From a bacterium (GTDB lineage Bacteria > Actinomycetota > Acidimicrobiia > Acidimicrobiales > CATQHL01), in the NCBI GenBank assembly GCA_026713745.1, contig JAPONU010000613.1, positions 1-19,573 on the forward strand: DNA of 19,573 nucleotides, written 5' to 3'. Below, piece by piece: positions 6,597-13,364 of this stretch (position 1 is the stretch's first letter; every line of letters starts with the position of its first letter). The notes below the pieces were generated by a model, which made no database searches, was not told the DNA's origin, and saw only the letters and a program-made list of their open reading frames with translations. Both the position numbers and the translations under genes were made by a program.

Positions 6597-7636
6597 TGGC
6601 GCAGTTCGTGTTGAACGCGGGTCCCGAACTCGACCCGGTAGGGCGCGGCGTGAACGGACGCGGGGTCGGCGTCGACGCCGGCGGAGCGCAGCTGTTCGAC
6701 GACCCAACGCTCCCAGTCGTCGTTGTCGTCCGGATCCAATATCAGAATCGCCCTCTTGGTGCTCTCGCGTCCGTTGGCGTTCCTCCACCGGCTGGCGGGA
6801 GTGTTCACAGGCCAGTGGTTCCAACCACGGTCGGTGCTCAGAACGATGCGACGGCCATCGCTGAGATCGGCGAACTCCACTGCGCTCAGATCCGGTATGC
6901 CTGCTTTGGCCCTCCGAACCTGCGCAGCGAGCATCATCTCGCGCGGGACGGTGCAGTAGTAGGAGTGCGGTATGTCTGCCTCAGCCCTCCGAACCTGCTC
7001 AGCGGGCTGCATCTCGCGCGGGACGAGACGGTAGTAGCCGTCACGGGACTCGATGATGGCGACGAGTTCGTCGACAGCCGCATCGAGGTCAACGGGATCG
7101 GCAAGCTCAAGGACCGCGCCCAGCGCCACGACCTCGGTGCGTTGCGGCTCGTTCATTGCTCCGGGTTGGCGCAGTTCGTGTTGAACGCGGGACCCGAAGT
7201 CAACCTGGTAGGGCGCGGCGTGAACGGACGCGGGGTCGGCGTCGACGCCGGCGGAGCGCAGCTGTTCGACGACCCAACGCTCCCAGTCGTCGTTGTCGTC
7301 CGGATCCAATATCAGAATCGCCATTTTGGCGATCTCGCGTCCGTTGGCGATCCTCCACCGGCTGGCGGGAGTGTTCGGAGGCCAGTGGCGCCAGCCGCGG
7401 TCGTCGCGCAGAACGATGCGACGGCCATCGCTGAGATCGGCGAACTCCACTGCATACAGATGCGGTCTGCCTGTCTTCGTCATCCGGCTCCGCTGGGCGA
7501 GCAGCATCTTGCTCGGGACGGGACCGTAGCCGCCGTCACGGGGCTGCATGGTGGCGTCGAGTTCTTCGACAGTCGCGCCACTGCCTACTGGATCGGCAAG
7601 CTCAACGACCGCGCCCAGTGCGACGACCTCCACCAC
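6584..7636 (-). CDS. Tandem-duplicated domain protein of unknown function
   Basis: A 350-residue protein that I do not recognise. It consists of two copies of one domain: residues 3-167 and 168-347. Copies share E-VVALGAV-ELADPV at the start, (F)ADLSDGRRIVL (66 and 256), DRGW-HWP-NTPASRW (79 and 269), ILILDPDDNDDWERWVVEQL (107 and 297), and end in VQHELRQP. Copy 2 carries an extra 25 residues from an internal tandem duplication (201-225 and 226-250). There is no signal peptide, membrane segment or obvious catalytic motif; the domain is acidic and tryptophan-rich, and looks cytosolic. The minus strand is chosen over an equally long plus-strand frame because minus-strand codons show GNN bias and G/C third positions. 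The start is GTG 7636 with no clear ribosome-binding site. The stop arises from a 1-nt deletion relative to copy 1. It stands alone, convergent with metF-like and divergent from the ABC ATPase. Confidence 0.65.
   Translation of the reverse strand: MVEVVALGAVVELADPVGSGATVEELDATMQPRDGGYGPVPSKMLLAQRSRMTKTGRPHLYAVEFADLSDGRRIVLRDDRGWRHWPPNTPASRWRIANGREIAKMAILILDPDDNDDWERWVVEQLRSAGVDADPASVHAAPYQVDFGSRVQHELRQPGAMNEPQRTEVVALGAVLELADPVDLDAAVDELVAIIESRDGYYRLVPREMQPAEQVRRAEADIPHSYYCTVPREMMLAAQVRRAKAGIPDLSAVEFADLSDGRRIVLSTDRGWNHWPVNTPASRWRNANGRESTKRAILILDPDDNDDWERWVVEQLRSAGVDADPASVHAAPYRVEFGTRVQHELRQPQQ
6637..6752. repeat. 116-bp block identical to 7207-7322 (second copy of the domain)
   Basis: Bases 6637-6752 and 7207-7322 are identical, at an offset of 570 nt (190 codons), within a longer similar region covering most of both domain copies of the hypothetical gene. 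Identity at every third codon position implies recent duplication or gene conversion. Confidence 0.9.
6887..7036 (-). repeat. 75-bp tandem duplication inside the hypothetical gene
   Basis: Units 6887-6961 and 6962-7036 encode YYxxVPREMxxAxQVRRAxAxIP twice in frame. The other domain copy of the gene has only one such unit, so the duplication happened after, or independently of, the whole-domain duplication. Confidence 0.85.
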
Positions 7637-7835
7637 GTTCTCAGTCCCTGGGGTTGCAGTTCAAGTCGTACGTGGCACCCTTGAACTTCGCAGCAGAGTC
7701 ATTTGATCCTGTGCTCCTTGCGACGAATGCGTGCAACGACAGTTGCGACGCTAAACCCGTTGTGTGTCCGAGTGGGTGTCGGGCCGACCCCTTCAGCAGC
7801 CGGGCCGATCGCGTGGCGGTAGGCTGACCGCCGAC
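7637..7835. other. Divergent intergenic region, lower GC
   Basis: The 199 nt between the hypothetical gene and the ABC ATPase are clearly less GC-rich than the neighbours (about half G+C in 7641-7760). I see no tRNA, no convincing -35/-10 pair and no strong inverted repeat. A minus-strand frame ending at 7641 with DSAAKFKGATYDLNCNPRD looks peptide-like but has no start or family match that I can identify. Confidence 0.4.
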
Positions 7836-8627
7836 ATGGGCGCTGCGCAAAATGACCGTCCTCCCGGTGACCACGCCGACGTCCCGGGCGGGCCGGTTCT
7901 GGCCTTCGAGGGCGTCTCCAAGGTCTTCCCCGACGGCACGCACGCCCTCGAGGAGGTCAGCTTCTCGGTGAGCCGCGGCGAGTTCGTGACGCTGGTCGGA
8001 CCCTCGGGCTGCGGGAAGTCGACGCTCCTGCGGATCGCCTCGGATCTCGACGGCGCCACCGGGGGGTCCGTGCAGGTGGACCGCGACCGGATCGGGTACA
8101 TCTTCCAGGACGCCACGCTCATGCCCTGGCGCACGGTGCTCGGCAACGTGGAGTTGCTGGGCGAACTGCACGGCCACTCCCGCACCGAGCGTCGCCGCCT
8201 GGCGCGCGCCGCCATCGATACCGTCGGTCTCGACGGGTTCGAGGGCCACTATCCCAAGGCTCTCTCCGGCGGTATGCGCATGCGCGCCTCCATAGCGCGC
8301 ACCCTCACCCTGAACCCACCGGTGTTCCTGTTCGACGAGCCCTTCGGGGCGCTCGACGAGATCACCCGCGAGCGGCTGAACGAGGAGACGATCTCGTTGT
8401 TCATGCGCGAGCAGTTCGCGGCGCTGTTCATCACGCACTCGATCTACGAGGCGGTCTACCTCTCGACCCGAGTGCTGGTGATGTCCCCGCGGCCGGGACG
8501 CATCGTGGCGAGCTTCGACATTCCCTTCGAGTACCCGCGGGCACCCGAATTGCGCTACGAGGCCGCCTTCGCCGAGCTGACCGGCGCCGTTTCCGCTGCG
8601 CTGCGCGGCTCTTTCGGCCACGACTGA
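7836..8627 (+). CDS. ABC transporter ATP-binding protein, NitT/TauT type
   Basis: A 263-residue ABC ATPase of the SsuB/TauB/NrtD group, which energises uptake of sulfonates, nitrate, pyrimidines and similar small anions or heterocycles. All ATPase motifs are intact: Walker A GPSGCGKST (55-63), Q-loop FQDATLMPWRT (Gln91), signature LSGGM (143-147), Walker B VFLFDEP with Glu168, and the switch His201 (ITHS). The MRMRASIART run after the signature is of the type seen in the pyrimidine-precursor/taurine branch. I chose ATG 7836; the frame is open further upstream to 7764, but residues before 7836 look non-conserved. The cognate permease and binding protein are not adjacent. A luciferase-like monooxygenase begins 78 nt downstream, so the ATPase may belong to an uptake-plus-oxidation cassette; the substrate is unknown. 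Confidence 0.9.
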   Translation: MGAAQNDRPPGDHADVPGGPVLAFEGVSKVFPDGTHALEEVSFSVSRGEFVTLVGPSGCGKSTLLRIASDLDGATGGSVQVDRDRIGYIFQDATLMPWRTVLGNVELLGELHGHSRTERRRLARAAIDTVGLDGFEGHYPKALSGGMRMRASIARTLTLNPPVFLFDEPFGALDEITRERLNEETISLFMREQFAALFITHSIYEAVYLSTRVLVMSPRPGRIVASFDIPFEYPRAPELRYEAAFAELTGAVSAALRGSFGHD

Positions 8628-8705
8628 CAGCGGCAGCCCGGGCACCCCGGGCGGCACCAGAGTTCGACGGGGCGAGAACAGAGGACCTCGGATCAGGAGG
8701 CAGGT

Positions 8706-9857
8706 ATGGAGACGGGCATTTTCTTCTTCGGTGCGGTCGAGATGGACGACGTCGGGGCCGGCCCGCCGGTACCGACCGATCGTCGCTACACCCAGCAGGA
8801 GATGTGGTACGCCTCCGAGCGCATGCTGGACATGGGCGTGGCCGCCGAGCAGGCCGGATTCGACATCTTCTGGCTCACCGAGCACCACTTCCAGTACGAG
8901 GGCTACGAGGTGCTGCCGAACGCGCTGCTGTTCGGCGCGGTGCTGGCCGAGCGCACCGAGCGCATCAAGATCGGGGCGCTGTTCAACATCGTGCCGCAGT
9001 GGCACCCCCTGCGCCTCGCCGAGGACTTCGCCACCATGCACAACCTCTCGGGCGGTCGGGGCGTCCTGGGCGTGGGGCGCGGCACGGTGCCCCGTGAGGC
9101 CGAACCGCTCGGCACCTTCGTCGGCAGCTTCGACAACCCCGACAAGGCCGAGGCCGACCGCATCAACCGGGAGATGTTCGACGAGGCGCTCGACGTGATC
9201 GTGGCCGCCTTCGAGAACGAGACCTTCGCCTACCACGGCAAGTACTTCGACCTGCCCCCGCCGGGAATACCCGACCGGGGCGGAACGGTGCAGCACCTCA
9301 CGCTGGTGCCGCGCCCGCTGTACCCCTACGACATCTGGCAGGCCGTCACCTCACCGCCCACGCTGGAGTACGTGCCGCGGCGGGGCTGGGGCGGCGTTTT
9401 CTGGTTGCGCAACCACAACTTCATGGTCGACTGGTGGGGCCGTTTCGGGGAGCTTTACGAGAAGGAGCACGGCCGTGCGCTGGAGCCCGGCGAGAACCGC
9501 ATGCTCGTGCTGAACGTGCGCGTGGCCGACACCTACGAGCAGGCGCTGGTCGACGCACGCGACGGGCACGACGAGTTCTGGAAGTTCCTCGGCCCCTACG
9601 GCTGGAGCCGCGGCTACATGGCCGCCGACGGGCGCCCCGCCGCACCCGGCCTGATTCCCACCCTCGAGGACTCGCTCGAGCAGCAGGTGTGGATCGTCGG
9701 CACGGCGGAGGACGTGGCCGAGGGGATCGCCGACTACGGCGAGCGGCTCGGGGGTCTGCAGCACCTCACGCTGTTCCCCAACTTCCCTGGTGAGCCCTAC
9801 GACGAGGCCGCCGAGCATCTCACGCGCATCGGCGAAGAGCTCCTCCCGCTGCTCTAG
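8706..9857 (+). CDS. LLM-class flavin-dependent monooxygenase (bacterial luciferase family)
   Basis: A 383-residue luciferase-like TIM-barrel oxidoreductase. Seen are the N-terminal strand METGIFFFGAVE, the AAEQAGFDIFWLTEHHF motif (about 46-62; TEHHF is typical of the FMN-dependent branch), the RIKIGALFNIVPQWHPLRLAEDFATM segment, the HNLSGGRGVLGVGRG turn (about 114-128) and a C-terminal EDVAEGIADYGERLG-type helix. Such enzymes use reduced FMN (or F420 in some actinobacterial branches) to oxidise aldehydes, sulfonates, long alkanes or secondary metabolites. AGGAGG lies 5 nt before ATG 8706, an excellent ribosome-binding site. It sits between the NitT/TauT-type ATPase and the P450 on the same strand. 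Pairing with that kind of ATPase recalls alkanesulfonate operons, but there is no SsuD-specific evidence here. Confidence 0.9.
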   Translation: METGIFFFGAVEMDDVGAGPPVPTDRRYTQQEMWYASERMLDMGVAAEQAGFDIFWLTEHHFQYEGYEVLPNALLFGAVLAERTERIKIGALFNIVPQWHPLRLAEDFATMHNLSGGRGVLGVGRGTVPREAEPLGTFVGSFDNPDKAEADRINREMFDEALDVIVAAFENETFAYHGKYFDLPPPGIPDRGGTVQHLTLVPRPLYPYDIWQAVTSPPTLEYVPRRGWGGVFWLRNHNFMVDWWGRFGELYEKEHGRALEPGENRMLVLNVRVADTYEQALVDARDGHDEFWKFLGPYGWSRGYMAADGRPAAPGLIPTLEDSLEQQVWIVGTAEDVAEGIADYGERLGGLQHLTLFPNFPGEPYDEAAEHLTRIGEELLPLL

Positions 9858-10003
9858 CGCGTGGATCCGGCGGGCGGGGGTGTGCGGCGCCCGGAGGGGC
9901 ACCGGTTCGCAGCCGGCAGCCGGGTGGGCCGGGGCCGGGCTCCCCTTCCGGCACGACCCGGCCCTACGATCGAGGCCGTGCACTGCGGCGAGGGTTGCCG
10001 GCG

Positions 10004-11203
10004 ATGAGTGACGAACTGCTGCGGCGGCTCGTGACCGATCCGGCGGTGATCGCAGATCCGTACCCCTTGTTGCGCGAGCTTCGCGAGACGGCGCCCGTGT
10101 ACAGGGTGGACGGCGCCGATGTCTGGGTGCTCACCCGCTTCGAGGACTGCCGGGAGGTGCTCCGCCACCCGCTGCTGGGCAAACCGGAGCCCGGCGACGA
10201 TCTGCCGTCGGCTCTGGGCGGCGCCGAGCCTGTCGGACGCGGCGAGCGGTCGATGCTGTTCCTCAACCCGCCGGACCACACGCGTCTCCGGTCGCTGGTG
10301 AGCCACGCCTTCACGCCCCGGCGCATCGAAGGCCTGCGGGCGTCGGTCGAGGCCATGACCGGCGAGGTCCTCGACTCCCTTGCCCGCAGCGGCGGGGGCG
10401 ACCTGATCGAGACGCTGGCCTACCCGCTGCCCGCCGCGGTCATCGGAGAACTCGTTGGCGTGCCGTGGGCGGACCGTGCCCGGCTGCGACCGCTGGTCGC
10501 CGACATCGCCCTGCGGTTGGAGCAGAACCGCGATGTCGACGACGAGCAGCGGATCAAGCGGTCCCACCGCGAGCTGCGGGCGTACCTCGACGACCTGATC
10601 GACCGGCGCCGGGCCGAACCCGGCGGCGACCTGCTGTCGGGGCTGATCGCGGTCGCCGACGGCGAGGATCGTCTGAGCCGGTCCGAACTGGCGCTCACCG
10701 TGATGCTCCTCTACGCCGCCGGCTTCGAGACCACGACGAACCTGATCGGGAACATCGTCCACACGCTGCTGCGCCACCCCGATCAGCTCGCCCGGCTGCG
10801 GGCCGACCGTTCGCTCGTGCCGACGGCGGTGGAGGAGGTCCTGCGATTCGAGCCACCCGTCCAACTCGACAGCCGCTACGCCTTCGCCGACGTGGAGATT
10901 GCCGGGCACGTCGTGTCGAAGGGCCACAGCCTGCTCGTCCTGCTGGGGGCGGCGAACCGCGATCCCGCCGTCACCGACGACCCGGACCGGTTCGACGTGG
11001 GGCGCGCCGAGGTGCCGCTGCTGTCCTTCGCCTCGGGCATCCATTACTGCCTGGGCGCCTCCCTGGCCCGCCTCGAGGGTCAGGTCGCGCTGGCCGGGCT
11101 GCTCGACCGCTTCGCCACTTGGACAGCGCTGGAGGAAACCCCGCCGTGGAAGCCCCGGTTCACGATGCGAGGTCTGGAGCGGCTCCCCGTGGCGCTGTCC
11201 TAG
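10004..11203 (+). CDS. Cytochrome P450
   Basis: A 399-residue soluble bacterial-type P450. Landmarks are the N-terminal DPYPLLRELRETAPVYR segment, FLNPPDHTRLRSLVSHAFTPR before the B'/C region, the I-helix AGFETT (239-244), the K-helix E278-x-x-R281, and the haem-ligand loop FASGIHYCLG with Cys349. No membrane anchor is present, so it should be cytosolic and rely on ferredoxin and ferredoxin reductase, neither of which is in the window. I chose ATG 10004, with GAGGG 9 nt upstream, over TTG 9995, which directly abuts that motif. It lies 146 nt after the monooxygenase on the same strand. The subfamily (CYP107-like general look) and substrate cannot be fixed by eye. Confidence 0.95.
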   Translation: MSDELLRRLVTDPAVIADPYPLLRELRETAPVYRVDGADVWVLTRFEDCREVLRHPLLGKPEPGDDLPSALGGAEPVGRGERSMLFLNPPDHTRLRSLVSHAFTPRRIEGLRASVEAMTGEVLDSLARSGGGDLIETLAYPLPAAVIGELVGVPWADRARLRPLVADIALRLEQNRDVDDEQRIKRSHRELRAYLDDLIDRRRAEPGGDLLSGLIAVADGEDRLSRSELALTVMLLYAAGFETTTNLIGNIVHTLLRHPDQLARLRADRSLVPTAVEEVLRFEPPVQLDSRYAFADVEIAGHVVSKGHSLLVLLGAANRDPAVTDDPDRFDVGRAEVPLLSFASGIHYCLGASLARLEGQVALAGLLDRFATWTALEETPPWKPRFTMRGLERLPVALS

Positions 11204-11252
11204 GAGTGTTGCGAGTCATCCCCAAATCGGCCAATCCATCGCCGCGAAAGCC

Positions 11253-11298
11253 GTGGTGAGGGGCTTGTGGGTTCGGCGAAACAGCCACTACTCACCAC
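11253..11298. terminator. Long imperfect hairpin after the P450, possible terminator
   Basis: GTGGTGAG (11253-11260) and CTCACCAC (11291-11298) are perfect 8-nt arms; inside them GGCT and AGCC can extend the stem. It begins 50 nt past the P450 stop in the convergent gap with dppC. No T-run follows. The right arm belongs to the 36-bp direct repeat. Confidence 0.35.
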
Positions 11299-11368
11299 TG
11301 TGTGCTCAGCGTGGGCCGCGTGAAGCAAATGCGGCTTGTGGGGTCGGCGAAATGGCCACTACTCACCA
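11262..11368. repeat. 36-bp imperfect direct repeat, spacing 71 bp
   Basis: Bases 11262-11297 and 11333-11368 both run GGCTTGTGGG/G-TCGGCGAAA-(CA/TG)-GCCACTACTCACCA, differing at only three positions. They lie in the 248-bp gap between the convergent P450 and DppC-type genes, which otherwise holds no gene. Such spaced intergenic copies suggest a dispersed repeat family, but I cannot see other genomic copies. Confidence 0.8.
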
Positions 11369-11402
11369 GGCTCCTGGCCCGAGCGCGTTCGTGCGCGATC
11401 TT

Positions 11403-11417
11403 GCCGCCCACGGCGGC
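11403..11417. terminator. GC-rich hairpin beyond the permease operon
   Basis: GCCGCC and GGCGGC form a 6-bp stem with a 3-nt CAC loop, 35 nt past the DppC-type stop codon on the minus strand. No U-tract follows, so this is only a weak terminator candidate. Confidence 0.25.
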
Positions 11418-11451
11418 GTCCTCGCGTGCGGAAGGCGCCGGGCGGCCGGGT

Positions 11452-12354
11452 TCAGATCAGCGACTGGCGGATGTCGAAGCGGCGCATCAGCGTGTCGCCG
11501 ATGTAGTTCACCGCCATTAGTGTGCAGAACAATACGATTGCCGGGTAGATGGTGAGGTGTGGGGCATCGGCGAGCTTGCCCTTGGCGACCGCCAGGATCC
11601 CGCCCCAGGTGATGGCCGGCGAAGGCACGCTCTTGCCGATGAAGCTGAGGCTGCCCTCGCCCACGATCACCAGCCCCAGGCCCAGGAAGGTGAACGCCAC
11701 CACGATGGGCACCAGGTTGGGAAGCACCTCGCGGAACAGCAGCCGTGAGGTACGCGCCCCCATGCAGCGCGCCGCAGTAACGAACTCGCGCTCGCGGAAC
11801 CGCAGCGTCTGCGCCCGGACGATGCGTGCCACGGCGCGGGCGGAGAGGATCGTGACGGCGATGATGACGTTGCGCGTGTTCTGTTCGAGGACCGTGACGA
11901 TGAAGAGGGCCAGGATCAGCGCCGGCAATGCGAGCAGGATGTTGATCACCGCGCTGAGCACCGTGTCGACCCATCCGCCGAAGAAGCCCGCCAGCAGTCC
12001 CATCAGCCCGCCGATCAGGATCCCGACCGCAACCGAGATGGCCGAGATCATCAGCGAGAGGCGCCCACCCCAGACCACCCGGGCGAACATGTCGCGTCCC
12101 AACTCGTCGGTGCCGAACCAGTGTGACCGCCCGACGCCCTGTAGGACGTCCCGGGAATAGCCGTCGGGATCGGCGACGAAGCCCAGCACGGGTGCGAACA
12201 GCAAGAAGAAGGTGAGAACTGCCAGCCAAGTTGCGGCCACCCAGAACCCCGCCGGTTGCTCGGCCAGGAGCGGGCGGCCCGCGCCGGCGCCACGAGTCTT
12301 CCGCCCCCGCAGGACGGCGAGGCTCTCGCGGCCCGGGAAGGACGGCGCCCTCAT
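11452..12354 (-). CDS. ABC transporter permease, DppC/OppC type
   Basis: A 300-residue inner-membrane permease for peptide, nickel or opine-type importers. Typical DppC features are a cytosolic N-terminal tail, a first membrane helix (about 37-60), the conserved HWFGTDELGRDMFARV segment (78-93), further hydrophobic helices at about 99-125, 131-157 and 210-232, and the EAA loop EFVTAARCMGARTSRLLFREVLPN (190-213) that contacts the ATPase. ATG 12354 overlaps the stop of the DppB-type gene by 4 nt (ATGA), so translation is coupled and this start is well supported; the frame is open upstream but overlaps dppB there. It is the last gene of the operon in the window, and no ATPase gene follows before the convergent P450. 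Substrate unknown. Confidence 0.93.
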   Translation of the reverse strand: MRAPSFPGRESLAVLRGRKTRGAGAGRPLLAEQPAGFWVAATWLAVLTFFLLFAPVLGFVADPDGYSRDVLQGVGRSHWFGTDELGRDMFARVVWGGRLSLMISAISVAVGILIGGLMGLLAGFFGGWVDTVLSAVINILLALPALILALFIVTVLEQNTRNVIIAVTILSARAVARIVRAQTLRFREREFVTAARCMGARTSRLLFREVLPNLVPIVVAFTFLGLGLVIVGEGSLSFIGKSVPSPAITWGGILAVAKGKLADAPHLTIYPAIVLFCTLMAVNYIGDTLMRRFDIRQSLI

Positions 12355-13364
12355 CGGTTTCGCACCCTGACTCGAGGATCCAGCAGCGGGTATGTGGCGT
12401 CCACCAGCATGTTCGTGGCCACGAACGCCGCGGCGATGAGGGCGACCAGGGTCTGCACGACCAGGAAGTCCTGGTTGAACACGGCCGAGATGAGATATGT
12501 GCCGACGCCGTCGAGGTCGTAGATGATCTCCACCACCAGCGCGCCGTTCACGAGTTGGGCGGCGTTGAGCCCGGCGACGGTCACCACGGTGAAGCTGGAC
12601 GGTCGCAGCACGTGACGCAGCAGGATCCACCAGCGGGGAAGCCCCTTGGCTCGGGCCGCCTCCACGTAATCCTCCTGCAGCGTGGTGATCACGTCACTGC
12701 GCAGCAGGCGCAGCAGGAACGGCATGATGCCGGCGGTGAGCGTGACCACCGGCAACACCAGCGATTTCCAGTGCGCCAGCAGGCCCGCCGTCGGGCTGAC
12801 GAAGCCGCCGAGGTCGAACCACCCCAGCTTGGCGGCGAATATCAGCGCCAGCACCACGCCGAGCACGAACGACGGCAGCGATAGGAGTGAGAAGGAGCCA
12901 CCGGTGAGCAGGCGGTCCACCCACGTGTCGCGCCGCACCGCGCTCAGCATTCCCAGCGGCACGGAGATGACGATGCTCAAGACAGTGGTGTACAGCACCA
13001 GCCAGGCGGTGACAGGCAGCTTGTCGCGCAGGCTGTCGGTCACGTCGATGCCGTTGCGGTAGGACTCGCCGAGATCGCCGGTGAGCATGTTCCCGAGCCA
13101 CGCGCCGTACTGCGCGAACAGGCCGCGGTCGAGTTCCAGGCGCTCGCGGCATTCCGCCAGGATTTCCTCGGTGGCACCGGTGCCCACCGACAGGAAGCAC
13201 GGGTCGCTCGGCAGCAGGCTGAGCATCCAGTAGGTGACGAATGTGACGACGAGCACCACCACCGCCGTCTGTACGAGCCTGCCGGCCAGACGCCGCAGGA
13301 CCGCCACCGGCGTCGCCATACCGCGGAGGCTCGAACCTTCCGCAGGCGTCTCGGTGCGGGTCAC
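12351..13364 (-). CDS. ABC transporter permease, DppB/OppB type
   Basis: A 337-residue inner-membrane permease. It has an N-terminal helix (about 33-51, VVVLVVTFVTYWMLSLLPSD), the periplasmic GATEEILAECRERLELD segment typical of DppB, a GDLGESYRNGIDV stretch, helices at about 120-140, 155-178 and 200-222, the EAA loop DYVEAARAKGLPRWWILLRH (232-251) and the C-terminal VEIIYDLDGVGTYLI signature. Cys56 and Cys72 lie in the extracytoplasmic segment and could pair. The start GTG 13364 overlaps the stop of the upstream binding protein (GTGA), which favours it; ATG 13319, 15 codons in, is an alternative. It pairs with the following DppC-type permease to form the channel. Confidence 0.92.
   Translation of the reverse strand: MTRTETPAEGSSLRGMATPVAVLRRLAGRLVQTAVVVLVVTFVTYWMLSLLPSDPCFLSVGTGATEEILAECRERLELDRGLFAQYGAWLGNMLTGDLGESYRNGIDVTDSLRDKLPVTAWLVLYTTVLSIVISVPLGMLSAVRRDTWVDRLLTGGSFSLLSLPSFVLGVVLALIFAAKLGWFDLGGFVSPTAGLLAHWKSLVLPVVTLTAGIMPFLLRLLRSDVITTLQEDYVEAARAKGLPRWWILLRHVLRPSSFTVVTVAGLNAAQLVNGALVVEIIYDLDGVGTYLISAVFNQDFLVVQTLVALIAAAFVATNMLVDATYPLLDPRVRVRNR

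Noticed and set aside
7651..7675. GTTCAAGTC, resembling a tRNA T-loop
   Set aside because: The flanking bases do not pair into a 5-bp T-stem and there is no acceptor or anticodon arm nearby.
6575..7684. Plus-strand open frame of 369 codons opposite the repeat-domain gene
   Set aside because: Both strands are open here. The minus frame has better GNN codon bias and third-position G/C, and a more protein-like sequence, so I kept only the minus one; the choice is not certain.
7641..9296. Minus-strand open frame of 551 codons across the ABC ATPase and monooxygenase
   Set aside because: It is antisense to two well-recognised genes and shows no domain of its own.
9927..9963. GGCCGGG/CCCGGCC dyad between the monooxygenase and the P450
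   Set aside because: Seven-base arms with a 23-nt loop are easily found by chance at this GC content and there is no T-run.
9854..11044. Minus-strand open frame of 396 codons opposite the P450
   Set aside because: Antisense shadow of a P450 with all its motifs on the plus strand.
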